A DNA stretch of 64,000 bases from Saprospiraceae bacterium. Its GTDB lineage: Bacteria > Bacteroidota > Bacteroidia > Chitinophagales > Saprospiraceae. Below the pieces are notes generated by a model. The model ran no database searches. It had not been told where the DNA came from and worked only from the letters and a program-made list of their open reading frames with translations. The first letter of the stretch is position 1. Every line of letters starts with the position of its first letter. The stretch spans positions 1 to 64,000 of the forward strand of contig JAQXDE010000036.1 of assembly GCA_029251525.1 (NCBI GenBank). The letters run 5' to 3'. The position numbers were made by a program, and so were the translations under genes. This document shows, in pieces, positions 1-9,644 of the stretch.

Positions 1-22
1 AATTAAAAGTTTTGTTTTAACT

Positions 23-53
23 AAATGATTTAAATAAATGATTTAAATAAATG
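23..53. repeat. 13-bp AT-rich tandem repeat
   Basis: The unit AAATGATTTAAAT occurs twice in a row and then begins a third time. It lies about 200 bp upstream of the lacI-type gene. No function can be read from it; it may simply be low-complexity AT-rich DNA. Confidence 0.5.
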
Positions 54-131
54 AAAATAAGGCTAAATTTAAAAATTGATTTTTTTAATTAAATATTCAG
101 CCATAAGTAAAATTAAAAAATATTCTCATAG

Positions 132-145
132 TGTGTACGAACACG
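132..145. promoter_or_regulatory. LacI-type operator upstream of the regulator gene
   Basis: TGTGTACGAACACG is an imperfect palindrome centred on CG, the usual architecture of LacI-family operators. It lies about 100 bp upstream of the LacI-family gene. A closely matching site, sharing TGTG-N-ACGAACAC and the following CAA, lies in front of the nagB-like gene at 15753-15768. I infer autoregulation plus control of the far end of the locus by the same protein; binding is not shown by sequence alone. Confidence 0.55.
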
Positions 146-245
146 GACAATTTTTTATTTTTTTTTATTTTTTAAGAAAAGTTTTTAATTTGGTAGCTAG
201 TTATTTTAAATTTATATTTTTTTAGTTACCCTGATATTTGATAAA

Positions 246-1337
246 ATGAATTCTAGAGTTGGAATAAAAGATATTGCAAAAAAGGCAGGTGTATCTAAAG
301 GCACTGTGGACAGAGTATTGCACAAAAGAGGAAATGTTTCTTCTATTGCTCGAGAAAAAGTGAAGGCTGCAATGAAAGAATTAGATTATATTCCCAATAT
401 AATCGCCAGTGCTTTAGCTTCTAAGAAATCTTGGAAGATAGCTGTTTTGATACCTGATTCCGAAAATGACCCTTTTTGGGCTCAACCTAAAGCAGGTATC
501 CTAAGGGCTAAAAAAGCATTACAAGATTATAAAGTAACTATTGATTTTTATCCTTTCAAAGATGCGGACCCGAACCACTTCAATTCTTGTGCTTATGAAA
601 TACTCTCGAAACAATACCATGGATTATTAATTTCTCCTACATTTTTAAAAGAAGGAAAAAAGATATTAAAAAAATGTGAGGAAAGGCATTTACCATATAT
701 TCAAATCAATACTTTTTTAGAGCGCAAGAGTAAATATTTTTTATCTTACATTGGCCAAAATTCCTATGATAGTGGTATGCTTGCAGCAAAATTAATAGAT
801 TTTGGAGTAGATGAAAATGCTTCTACTATGATCTTACATTTGGAAAAAGAAACCGAAAATGCAAAACATTTAGTGGATAAGGAAAACGGGTTCATCAACT
901 TTTTCTCAAAAAAGAAAAATAGAAAAATTAATATAATTAAAAGCAGTTTTGGAAATGTCTTTGACAAAAAAGGATTATACGAATATTTGAAAAAAACATT
1001 GGAGAAAACTCCTAATATTCAAGGAATATTTGTTACCACATCTAAACTATTTCATATTGTACCAATCTTAAAAAAATTGAAGCGTACAGATATAAAACTA
1101 GTTGGTTTTGATTTAATTGATAATAATCTAAAATATCTCCATAATGATGGGATTCATTTCTTGATTAATCAAAATCCAAAAAAACAAGGATTTATGGGAA
1201 TTATGAATTTGTTCAATTATTTAGTTTTGAAAAAAAATATTAATACTTTACAATTGCTTCCACTTGATATTGTTATAAAAGAAAACATACAATATTACTT
1301 AGAAAAAAAAGAAGAAGAAATTCATATAATATATTGA
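246..1337 (+). CDS. LacI-family transcriptional regulator
   Basis: A cytoplasmic DNA-binding regulator. The N-terminal helix-turn-helix is clear at residues about 7-30 (DIAKKAGVSKGTVDRVLH), followed by the hinge-like segment and a periplasmic-binding-protein-like sugar-sensing domain (residues about 60-345). At 363 residues it is a little longer than the usual 330-345. It is the first gene of a same-strand run: 56 bp separate it from the FG-GAP gene, which is followed by a sugar permease and a glycoside-hydrolase-like gene. A LacI-type palindrome lies 100 bp upstream and a similar one precedes the nagB-like gene 15 kb away, so it probably controls both. The inducer cannot be read from sequence; an amino sugar is my inference from the neighbours. 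Confidence 0.9.
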   Translation: MNSRVGIKDIAKKAGVSKGTVDRVLHKRGNVSSIAREKVKAAMKELDYIPNIIASALASKKSWKIAVLIPDSENDPFWAQPKAGILRAKKALQDYKVTIDFYPFKDADPNHFNSCAYEILSKQYHGLLISPTFLKEGKKILKKCEERHLPYIQINTFLERKSKYFLSYIGQNSYDSGMLAAKLIDFGVDENASTMILHLEKETENAKHLVDKENGFINFFSKKKNRKINIIKSSFGNVFDKKGLYEYLKKTLEKTPNIQGIFVTTSKLFHIVPILKKLKRTDIKLVGFDLIDNNLKYLHNDGIHFLINQNPKKQGFMGIMNLFNYLVLKKNINTLQLLPLDIVIKENIQYYLEKKEEEIHIIY

Positions 1338-1393
1338 TAATATATCAATTATTATAATAAAAATAATACCCTCAGCAATTAGAATTTAAATAA

Positions 1394-4300
1394 ATGAGAA
1401 AATATTTTTGGTTTTTGTTACTAGCTTTGCCAACTTGGATTACCGCTCAAAGTAACGCTCCACTATTTACCTTACTCTCTCCTTCTTCAACTAATATACA
1501 TTTCCAAAATACAATCACCGACAAAAAAGATCATAACATTTTAGTTTATAGTAATTATTATGGCGGAGCGGGAGTTGGAGTTGGGGATTTTAACAAAGAT
1601 GGTTTACCTGATTTATTTTTTGCAGGTAATTTAGTTAGCGATGAAATCTATTTTAACCTAGGTGATTTGAAGTTTCAACAAACCAATGAAAAATCAGGAA
1701 TCATAGACAATGGGGGCTGGTCATCCGGTGTCGTAGTAGCGGACATCAACAATGATGGCTGGGATGATATTTACGTTACCAGAGAGTTGTATGATGAAAA
1801 GCCAGACTTAAGAAAAAATCTACTTTACATAAATACTGGAAAAACTTTCGATTTAACCAATGGAAAAAAAGGAGTTCGCTTTGAGGAACAGGCTGCAGCC
1901 TATGGTTTAGATAATTCTGAACGTACTCGCCATGCAGGATTCTTAGATTATAATAATGATGGTTGGTTAGATCTTTTTATACTCAACCAACCTCCTAACC
2001 CAGGAAATTATTCCTCGCTTTTAGGAAGCAATTTAATGCAAGAAAAATGGTCACCTCGACTTTTTCATAATGCTGGCGCAGATGGAATAAAGACCTTTAA
2101 AGATGTCTCAAAAGAGGCTGGAATATTATTACCTGGATATGCCAACAGTATGGTTGCTAGTGATGTCAATCAAGATGGATGGGTTGACATCTATTTGACG
2201 AATGATTACGAGGCTCCGGATAGATTATTTTTAAATAATGGCAATGGATCGTTTTCTGAAGTATTGAAAAAAAAGATGAATCATCTGAGTTTCTATTCAA
2301 TGGGGGTAGATGCTGCTGATATCAATAATGATGGCTGGCCAGATTTGATGACTCTAGATATGGTGGCAGAGGATAACTTTCGAATCAAGGCAAATATGAG
2401 TGGAATGAATCCCAAATCCTTTTGGAAAGTTGTAAAAGATGGAGGGCATTATCAATATATGTTTAATGCGATGCAGCTGAATAATGAAGGAGAAAATTTC
2501 AGTGAAATTTCTCAACTTACGGGCATGTCAAGCACTGATTGGAGCTGGTCTAATCTGATTGTAGATTTAGATAATGATGGATGGAAGGATGTGTTTGTAA
2601 CTAATGGATTATTGCGTGATATTCGAAATTCTGATGCAGCTAAAGCATTTCCAAAATATGTTCGAGAAGTTGTTAATAAATTTGTAGAACAAAATCCGAA
2701 TGTTGGTAACGTAGGAATATTTGACATTTTAAACTTAGATGAAGCGCTAGATTTATTGCCGAGTGTCCCTCTAAAAAATTATGTTTTTCAAAATAATAGT
2801 GACCTTACTTTTTCGAAAAAAAATGATGATTGGGGATTTGATCAAGAGACTTTCTCAAATGGTTCAAGTTATGCAGATTTAGATAATGATGGAGATTTGG
2901 ATTTGATTGTCAATAATATTAACGAATCAGCATTTATTTATCGAAACAATTCAAACAAATTAAATAAAAATAATTGGTTAAGAATAGAACTAATTGATAG
3001 TCAAAATAATATACCTTTTTATGGAAGTAAAATATTAGTTAATTATGATAATGGAAAAACCCAATTTATAGAGTTAACTAATGTTCGGGGAATGTATTCT
3101 ACAAGTGAAAATGTCGCCCATTTTGGTATTGGAAAAGCAAAGAAAATTGATGAAATTTTTATCACTTTACCTAATGGAAAACAAATAAAAAAGGAGAATA
3201 TTAAACCAAACACTTTTTTGAAAATAAATATTAATCACGAAGTAGTTTTAGATGAAAAAATAGATTCCAAAAATGTAAAACCATTATTAGAAAAAGTCAA
3301 AAACTCAAAACTTTCAATTTTCAAACACCAAGAAAACGTTTTTGATGATTACGAAAAACAAATCTTACTCCCTCATAAAATGTCCCAATTTGGACCAGCT
3401 TTGACCAAAGGAGATATTAATGGTGATGGACTAGAAGATGTATTTATAGGTGGTGCAAAAGGACAATTAGGTCAGTTTTTTATCCAAAAATCAAATAATA
3501 ATTTTGAGGCAATCAAGATGCCAAATGACTTTCATAAAGATGCGGAATATGAAGATGTAAATGCATTGTTATTTGACTTAGAAAATGATGGTGACTTAGA
3601 TCTTTATGTGGTAAGTGGAGGTAACTTTTATCCTCCTCAAAATAAAATGTATCAAGATCGAATCTACCTTAACGAAAATGGAATTTTTAAAAAAGATCAA
3701 TCCAAAATTGCTAAGTTTCGAGAAAGCGGCGGAGGTGTTTATGCAGCAGACTTTGATCTAGATGGTGATTTAGATTTACTTGTGGGTGGAAGACATTTGC
3801 CCTGGTCATATCCTTCCCCAACTGTTTCGAGATTACTAAAAAATGAAAATGGAATTTTAAAAGATATTACCAAAAAAAATGCGCCAGGTTTAATTCAATT
3901 AGGTATGGTGACAGATGCCATTTGGACAGACTTTGACAATGATAAAGACTTAGATTTCATCATCGTTGGTGAGTGGATGCCAATAACTTTTTTTGAAAAT
4001 ACAAATGGTACCTTTAAAAAGCTCGATAACACTATTCCATATTCTACAGGTTGGTGGTACAGTCTTGAAAAATCAGATATTGACAACGATGGAGATGACG
4101 ATTATCTCGTTGGAAATTTAGGATTAAATTATAAATACAAAGCAACACCAACTGAACCATTTGAAGTTCATTACCATGATTTTGACGACAATGGTTCAAA
4201 AGATATCGTGTTAAGTTATTATAATTTTGGCGAGAAGTTTCCTTTACGAGGACGATCTTGTTCAAGTCAGCAGATTCCACTCGTCGGTGAAAAATTTCCC

Positions 4301-4771
4301 ACTTATAATATTTTTGCAGACTCTGATATGAATTCTGTTTATGGAGAGGAAAGTTTAGAAAAGGCATTAAGTTATTCTGCAAAAACTTTTGCAAGTGTTT
4401 ATATTGAAAATAAAGGACAAGGAAATTTTGAAATGACACCATTACCAAACAAAGCACAAATCTCAAGCATCAATGATTTTATGATAAAAGATTTTGATGG
4501 TGATGGAAATAAGGATGTTCTACTCGCTGGAAATTTATTCACTTCTGAAATAGAAACAACTCGAAATGATGCCGGAAATGGACTAATTCTTAAAGGAGAT
4601 GGCATGGGGAATTGGAAGCCTCTGCCTACGTCCAAAAGTGGAATTAATATTCCTTTGGATGTGAAAGGACTTCAACCTGTTATGGTTTCAAATGGTATTT
4701 ATATTTTATTTGGATGTAATAATTCCAAATTAGAGGTCTATCATATTTTGAAAAATAAAGAGAAACGATAA
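1394..4771 (+). CDS. FG-GAP/VCBS repeat protein with ASPIC/UnbV domain
   Basis: An exported protein with a cleavable signal peptide at residues 1-18 (ending TWITAQ). It carries about fourteen Ca-binding loops of the type DxNxDGxxD, for example DFNKDGLPD, DINNDGWDD, DLDNDGDLD and DFDGDGNKD, spread from residue 60 to 1065, which fit one or two beta-propellers. Between them, at about residues 545-610, is an ASPIC/UnbV segment (GIGKAKKIDEIFITLPNGK). No C-terminal sorting domain or lipobox is visible. Such CRTAC1-like proteins are common next to polysaccharide-use genes in Bacteroidota and are thought to bind glycans or act at the surface. It sits between the regulator and the permease, 17 bp before the latter, so co-transcription is likely. 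Its exact role is unknown. Confidence 0.85.
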   Translation: MRKYFWFLLLALPTWITAQSNAPLFTLLSPSSTNIHFQNTITDKKDHNILVYSNYYGGAGVGVGDFNKDGLPDLFFAGNLVSDEIYFNLGDLKFQQTNEKSGIIDNGGWSSGVVVADINNDGWDDIYVTRELYDEKPDLRKNLLYINTGKTFDLTNGKKGVRFEEQAAAYGLDNSERTRHAGFLDYNNDGWLDLFILNQPPNPGNYSSLLGSNLMQEKWSPRLFHNAGADGIKTFKDVSKEAGILLPGYANSMVASDVNQDGWVDIYLTNDYEAPDRLFLNNGNGSFSEVLKKKMNHLSFYSMGVDAADINNDGWPDLMTLDMVAEDNFRIKANMSGMNPKSFWKVVKDGGHYQYMFNAMQLNNEGENFSEISQLTGMSSTDWSWSNLIVDLDNDGWKDVFVTNGLLRDIRNSDAAKAFPKYVREVVNKFVEQNPNVGNVGIFDILNLDEALDLLPSVPLKNYVFQNNSDLTFSKKNDDWGFDQETFSNGSSYADLDNDGDLDLIVNNINESAFIYRNNSNKLNKNNWLRIELIDSQNNIPFYGSKILVNYDNGKTQFIELTNVRGMYSTSENVAHFGIGKAKKIDEIFITLPNGKQIKKENIKPNTFLKININHEVVLDEKIDSKNVKPLLEKVKNSKLSIFKHQENVFDDYEKQILLPHKMSQFGPALTKGDINGDGLEDVFIGGAKGQLGQFFIQKSNNNFEAIKMPNDFHKDAEYEDVNALLFDLENDGDLDLYVVSGGNFYPPQNKMYQDRIYLNENGIFKKDQSKIAKFRESGGGVYAADFDLDGDLDLLVGGRHLPWSYPSPTVSRLLKNENGILKDITKKNAPGLIQLGMVTDAIWTDFDNDKDLDFIIVGEWMPITFFENTNGTFKKLDNTIPYSTGWWYSLEKSDIDNDGDDDYLVGNLGLNYKYKATPTEPFEVHYHDFDDNGSKDIVLSYYNFGEKFPLRGRSCSSQQIPLVGEKFPTYNIFADSDMNSVYGEESLEKALSYSAKTFASVYIENKGQGNFEMTPLPNKAQISSINDFMIKDFDGDGNKDVLLAGNLFTSEIETTRNDAGNGLILKGDGMGNWKPLPTSKSGINIPLDVKGLQPVMVSNGIYILFGCNNSKLEVYHILKNKEKR

Positions 4772-4788
4772 TCAATTAATAACACGAT

Positions 4789-6006
4789 ATGATAAAAAAA
4801 ACGAGTTATCAAACTGCTTTTATCTTTCTCGTTTCACTATTTTTTATGTGGGCATTTCTAACTGCCCTTAATGATATTTTAGTACCCTTTGTAAAAGAAC
4901 TTTTTGAATTCGGATATACAGAGGCTGCTTTGATTCAGTTTTGTTTTTTTGGTGCATTCTTTATCATGGGCTATCCTGCCTCGGTGATTTTAGATAAATA
5001 TGGATACAAGACTGGAATTGTAATTGGACTCACATTAATGGGCATAGGAGCATTGTTATTTTATCCTGCTTCCGTGATGGTTTATTATCCACTATTTTTA
5101 GGAGCTTTATTTGTTTTAGCAACAGGAGTAACGATTTTACAAGTAGCAGCAAATCCATATGTAGCAGTTTTAGGTCCACCTGAAACCGCGGCAAGTCGAT
5201 TAAATTTGGCACAAGGAGTTAATTCTATGGCAAAAGTAATCGCACCAGTTTTTGGCGGAGTATTAATTTTAAGTGGAATTGAAGTGCTATCTAAAGAACA
5301 ACAAGCAGAGGCAGTTCAGATGCCTTATGTTGGTTTAGCAATTGCCTTATTTCTTTTAGCTAGTATTTTTGCTTTTATCACTTTACCGAATTTAAGAGAT
5401 TTAGATTCAGTCAAGGAAAGCAATAAAATTGTTGTAAAAGATAAAAATTCGATTTTTGACTTTCCGTATTTGTTGTTAGGAGCAGGAGCAATATTTATGT
5501 ACGTAGGAGCAGAAGTTACGATCGCAAGCTTTATGGTGAATTTTCTTGGAGAAGAAAGTATTGCAGGTTTGGATAGCAAGTCAGCGAGTAAATATTTATC
5601 ATTTTATTGGGGTGGTTTAATGGTCGGAAGATTTATTGGAGCGGCTGTTTTGCAAAAAATGAAATCACAAACTTTGCTAGCTATAATGGCAGTTGTAGCA
5701 ATTATATTCTTGATTACGGGGATCACAATGACAGGCTGGACAGCAGGTTGGGCGATTATTTTAATCGGATTTTGTAACTCAATCATGTGGAGTAATATTT
5801 TCACTTTATCGATTGATGGGCTCGGAAAATTTACTAGCAAAGGATCTGGCTTATTGGTAATGGCGATTGTGGGTGGTGCATTTGTTCCTTTGCTACACGG
5901 GTATTTGGCTGACAAAATTGGATTGCAATCTAGTTATTCTGTTGCAATATTTTGCTACGCATACATCTTGTTTTATGCGACAAATGGATATAAAATTGGA
6001 AAATAG
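4789..6006 (+). CDS. Sugar MFS permease, FucP/NagP-like
   Basis: A 405-residue inner-membrane transporter with about twelve hydrophobic segments. The family stretch AANPYVAVLGPPETAASRL near residues 122-140 followed by NLAQGVNSMAKVIAP is typical of the FucP/GluP/NagP group of sugar:proton symporters. Known members carry L-fucose, glucose/galactose or N-acetylglucosamine. Because the locus also has a GlcNAc-6-sulfatase-like enzyme and a NagB-like protein, GlcNAc or a related amino sugar is the best guess; this is inference. The gene follows the FG-GAP gene by 17 bp and is followed after about 50 bp by the hydrolase gene. Confidence 0.88.
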   Translation: MIKKTSYQTAFIFLVSLFFMWAFLTALNDILVPFVKELFEFGYTEAALIQFCFFGAFFIMGYPASVILDKYGYKTGIVIGLTLMGIGALLFYPASVMVYYPLFLGALFVLATGVTILQVAANPYVAVLGPPETAASRLNLAQGVNSMAKVIAPVFGGVLILSGIEVLSKEQQAEAVQMPYVGLAIALFLLASIFAFITLPNLRDLDSVKESNKIVVKDKNSIFDFPYLLLGAGAIFMYVGAEVTIASFMVNFLGEESIAGLDSKSASKYLSFYWGGLMVGRFIGAAVLQKMKSQTLLAIMAVVAIIFLITGITMTGWTAGWAIILIGFCNSIMWSNIFTLSIDGLGKFTSKGSGLLVMAIVGGAFVPLLHGYLADKIGLQSSYSVAIFCYAYILFYATNGYKIGK

Positions 6007-6058
6007 AAACTTAGTTTTTAATCCCAAATTTTTTGCAGCCCCTGATCAAATTAAAAAA

Positions 6059-7222
6059 ATGAAAAAAAGAAAATTTATAAAAACAATCGCCACTGCTAGT
6101 TTAGGAATAGCAGCAAGTGGCACTTGGTTAGGTTGTAGTTCTAAAACAAAAAAATCTATTTTAAATAACAAGAATACCTCCAACAATTCACTACCTAACA
6201 ATTGGGTTTGGCTTCGTCCAGACTTAAAATGGAAAGATGATGATTGGAAAAAAACATTTGATCGATTAAAAAAAGTAGGCATTGATGCAGTGATACCACA
6301 AGTATATTCCAGTCGAGATACGCTTTTCGATCATCCAATTTTACCCGTAAAAGAAAGATGGTTAGAACGAATTATACCAATGGCTCATGCCGCAGATTTG
6401 GAAGTACATGCATGGATGTGGACCATGCCTTTGAATGACAAAACGCTCTTGGAAAAACATCCTGACTGGTATTCCGTTAATCGAAATGGCAATCCTTCCA
6501 ACACACATCCTGCCTATGTTGATTATTATAAATTCCTTTGCCCTTGCCATCCTGAGGTACAAGAATTTGTCGCTGGCAATGTGGAGGCACTTGGAAAAAT
6601 AGAGGACTTAGATGGCATTCATTTAGATTATGTGCGTCAACCTGATGTGATTCTCGCAGAAGGATTACAACCTAAATATAATATCGTTCAATACAAAGAA
6701 TATCCTCAATATGATTATCCTTATTCTGAAAATTGTCGAAACCTTTTTAAAGAAAAACATGGAGTTGATCCAATGGATTTAGGAGACGATGCACCGGCCA
6801 ATGAAGCATGGCGACAGTTTCGGTATAATGCAGTTTCTAATGTAGTGAATAACTTTTGTGTGCCTACTGCTCGAAAATATAATAAGACAATTACGGCAGC
6901 TGTTTTTCCCAATTGGGAGAGTGTACGCCAGCAATGGCATCGTTGGGATTTAGATGGATTTTTACCAATGTTGTATCAAGGTTTTTATAATAAAGAAATT
7001 GAGTGGGTAGGTGAGGAGGTGCAAAAAGCATTAGCAAGATTAAGAAATTCGGATAATCTAAAACCAGTTTATAGTGGTTTATTTTTACCTCATGTCCCAC
7101 CTGAGGAAATGGAAAAAGCAAGGAAGATATCAATGGATGCGGGGGCTAAAGGAATTTCTCTATTTGCGCATAGTAATATATCAGATGAGTATTGGAAAGT
7201 ATTGGAAAAAATATTAAGATGA
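6059..7222 (+). CDS. GH10-like (GHL10-type) glycoside hydrolase, Tat-type lipoprotein
   Basis: A probable exported TIM-barrel hydrolase of 387 residues. I chose the ATG at 6059 because it begins MKKRKFIKTIATASLG and leads to a lipobox-like WLGC; an upstream frame extension to 5867 would overlap the permease and adds no plausible leader. Family-like segments include DAVIPQVYSSRD, EVHAWMWTMP, DLDGIHLDYVRQP with likely acidic catalytic or substrate residues, and GFLPMLYQGFY. Proteins of this group act on poorly defined polysaccharides. It is the last gene of the lacI-led run and converges with the downstream T9SS protein. Substrate is unknown. Confidence 0.82.
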   Translation: MKKRKFIKTIATASLGIAASGTWLGCSSKTKKSILNNKNTSNNSLPNNWVWLRPDLKWKDDDWKKTFDRLKKVGIDAVIPQVYSSRDTLFDHPILPVKERWLERIIPMAHAADLEVHAWMWTMPLNDKTLLEKHPDWYSVNRNGNPSNTHPAYVDYYKFLCPCHPEVQEFVAGNVEALGKIEDLDGIHLDYVRQPDVILAEGLQPKYNIVQYKEYPQYDYPYSENCRNLFKEKHGVDPMDLGDDAPANEAWRQFRYNAVSNVVNNFCVPTARKYNKTITAAVFPNWESVRQQWHRWDLDGFLPMLYQGFYNKEIEWVGEEVQKALARLRNSDNLKPVYSGLFLPHVPPEEMEKARKISMDAGAKGISLFAHSNISDEYWKVLEKILR

Positions 7223-7343
7223 AAATTAATTTTGCCAAAATTAAGGATTTATCTAAAAATAAAACTATTGATATGATTATATATTGGAAATTTCTTCTAA
7301 GAATAGATTAGATTATTACCACTAACCATAATGAATGATTAAG

Positions 7344-9557
7344 TCATTTAACAATGTTTAGATCTCCTGAAAACAATTGACTTCCGCCGTCCAATAATTC
7401 CATCTCCATCATCCAAACGAAGACACCTGAATTCATTTTTTCACCTTTAAAAACTCCATCCCACAAAGTAACACTTGAATTTGGAAGTATATTGTTATTT
7501 TCAAAAACTAATGCACCCCAGCGATTAAATATTTTTACACTTTTCACATTAGTAATAAAATTATTTGCAACAAAATGAATCGTAAAAAAATCATTTTCCC
7601 CATCATCATTTGGAGAGAAAGCATTGGGAACATAAAATAAATCCTCAATACAATCTGGCGTATAATCCACAGGACTGGGTAACTCTATCGTTTCTGTCAC
7701 CAAACAATCATTGGCATCTGTCACACTAATATTATAAATTCCAGGGGCAAGTCCCGTTGGATTAATTTCATCATTAACTATTTTATCCCAAAGAGTATTG
7801 AAGGGTGGAACACCGTCAGAAATATTTAAACTAATGGACCCATCATCTACACCTGGACAAATTGGCGAAGAAAAAGTATAAGTTAGATTCACTCCACTTG
7901 AATTTACCGTTCCAATTCCAATTGCAATTCCATCACAATAAGCATCCTCAAAATTAATTAACTCATACGTTCCTTTTTCAAAAACTGGAAATACAAAAGG
8001 ATTGTTAGAAATATTTTGAATAGTAGCTTGTTCAATACCATCGAGCAAATAGGTAATTGACCAAGGCGGATTTCCTTCCATCTCAACAATAAGAAAAGCA
8101 GTATCCCCTTCACAGATTTGTTGCTCGCCGCTCAAAGTACCCGTAGGCTGTTCTTGAATTCCAACACCTGTGATAGCAAGCGCCGTATCTCCACAAACAT
8201 CTGTAATTGTTACGGTGAAATTAGTCGGTTCGTTGACCGTTACCATTAAAAATTGAGTGGTAGCAGATGTGTTCCAGATAAATTCATAGGGAGCTACACC
8301 GCCAGTCACCGCTGGGCCAATGGTAAATTCTTGGTCTGGACATACATAGATTTCTTCAAATGTTCCTTCCATTTCCACTAAATCTTCAATAAATAAATCC
8401 GCTTGTGAAGATGCTAGACATTCACAATCAAAATCAATTTCTAAGCGTAAACGCTCGGGAGTTTCTATCAAAGCATCAGGAAGGATATTTACTGGAAGTA
8501 CAAATGAATTTTGATTGGCAGGAATGGTAATAGAAGAAGGCAGGACTTCAAAATCTATACCTTCTATCGGATCCGAAATAGGACTAATCGTAAAGTTAAC
8601 TTGTAACGGTAAACTTATATTCGTATTGACTCCTCGAGTAAAAACGAATTCTCCATTTCGGCAATTTTCATAAGCAATAGGTTCATTGCTTCCCTCAGAT
8701 TTGGCAATTAAATTTACTTTTCCTCCTAAGTCAAAACTCTTTGATTCTAAAAAAACAGCAGAGTCCAATTTATCATCTCCCACATCACCTACCACTAATC
8801 GGATATGATAAGTCTCACATGGAATCACATCAATAGTTGCTTTGAGTGGAGTAGTAAATCCATCAAATTCAATTTTATCTAAATAGTTGGGAGCGAAAGG
8901 AGTTCCGCATTGTGTGGCATCAGCCTCCAATTCATTTTTTATATAAAAACTAGTATTTGTAATATGGTTAACCGAATTGATGGAAACATAATCACCTGAA
9001 TTTGGAAGGGTCGCTACATTAATTGCATTGTTGAAAAAATCACCATTGATCCCTGGTCCGCTGACAAAAAAACCAAAATTATCGTTGAAAATAGATCCTA
9101 CAAATTCGCAATATTCTTCAGAGGCAAATGCGTATTTAAAAGTCACCTGATTAGAAAAAGGAATAAAATCAAATTCAATTCCGGTGGCATCTAACACTAC
9201 ACTTGTTGAAAAAATATCCAAGTCCACATCGCCAACAACATTATTAAATGAAGTGGTCGTTTCAATATCATCGTTGGGACCAACAGCATCTTCGATACTT
9301 CCGGTAGAGATAATGATGCCTTTCGAAAACCCTAAAACATCTTGCGCATTAGAAAAATATCCTAGTCCAAATTCGCTTCCGATAGTTTGAATATTATCAA
9401 CATTTTGACAACTACCTCTGATAAAATGATCTTTCACTAATTCTTCGGGAGTATAAGTAAATGCGGTTTCAATGCTATCCATAGCGATAGGTATTTTTGT
9501 AAAACCAATGCTACAAAAACACAATAGTATGATAGATATGTATCGAGTTGTTTTCAA
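7344..9557 (-). CDS. Choice-of-anchor L / SprB-repeat protein with type B T9SS sorting domain
   Basis: A secreted, surface-attached protein of 737 residues. Residues 1-28 look like a signal peptide. The N-terminal half has the choice-of-anchor L pattern (IISTGSIEDAVGPND, FKYAFASEEYCEFVGS, FGFFVSGPG). Later come PKD-like/Ig-like segments and a SprB-type repeat at about residues 560-625 (GLAPGIYNISVTDAND). The C-terminus is a CHU_C/gliding domain: VPNAFSPNDDGENDFF, KIFNRWGALVFE and LWDGVFKGEKMNSGVFVW. Such proteins are exported by the Por system and act as adhesins or matrix proteins. It lies between the hydrolase and sulfatase genes and converges with the former; a link to sugar use is not proven. 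Confidence 0.85.
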   Translation of the reverse strand: MKTTRYISIILLCFCSIGFTKIPIAMDSIETAFTYTPEELVKDHFIRGSCQNVDNIQTIGSEFGLGYFSNAQDVLGFSKGIIISTGSIEDAVGPNDDIETTTSFNNVVGDVDLDIFSTSVVLDATGIEFDFIPFSNQVTFKYAFASEEYCEFVGSIFNDNFGFFVSGPGINGDFFNNAINVATLPNSGDYVSINSVNHITNTSFYIKNELEADATQCGTPFAPNYLDKIEFDGFTTPLKATIDVIPCETYHIRLVVGDVGDDKLDSAVFLESKSFDLGGKVNLIAKSEGSNEPIAYENCRNGEFVFTRGVNTNISLPLQVNFTISPISDPIEGIDFEVLPSSITIPANQNSFVLPVNILPDALIETPERLRLEIDFDCECLASSQADLFIEDLVEMEGTFEEIYVCPDQEFTIGPAVTGGVAPYEFIWNTSATTQFLMVTVNEPTNFTVTITDVCGDTALAITGVGIQEQPTGTLSGEQQICEGDTAFLIVEMEGNPPWSITYLLDGIEQATIQNISNNPFVFPVFEKGTYELINFEDAYCDGIAIGIGTVNSSGVNLTYTFSSPICPGVDDGSISLNISDGVPPFNTLWDKIVNDEINPTGLAPGIYNISVTDANDCLVTETIELPSPVDYTPDCIEDLFYVPNAFSPNDDGENDFFTIHFVANNFITNVKSVKIFNRWGALVFENNNILPNSSVTLWDGVFKGEKMNSGVFVWMMEMELLDGGSQLFSGDLNIVK

Positions 9558-9644
9558 AAAATGATTTTTAATTTAAAGAGTTAAAAAAAATGGATGGATT
9601 TCATTTTAAATCTCCTCCTAATAACACGTACAATATTGTAATTT

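Noticed and set aside
4044-4466. A 140-residue reverse frame inside the FG-GAP gene
   Set aside because: Shadow of a clear protein-coding gene on the plus strand; composition is unlike a real protein.
5867-6058. N-terminal extension of the GH10-like protein
   Set aside because: It overlaps the permease gene and precedes a much better signal-peptide start at 6059.
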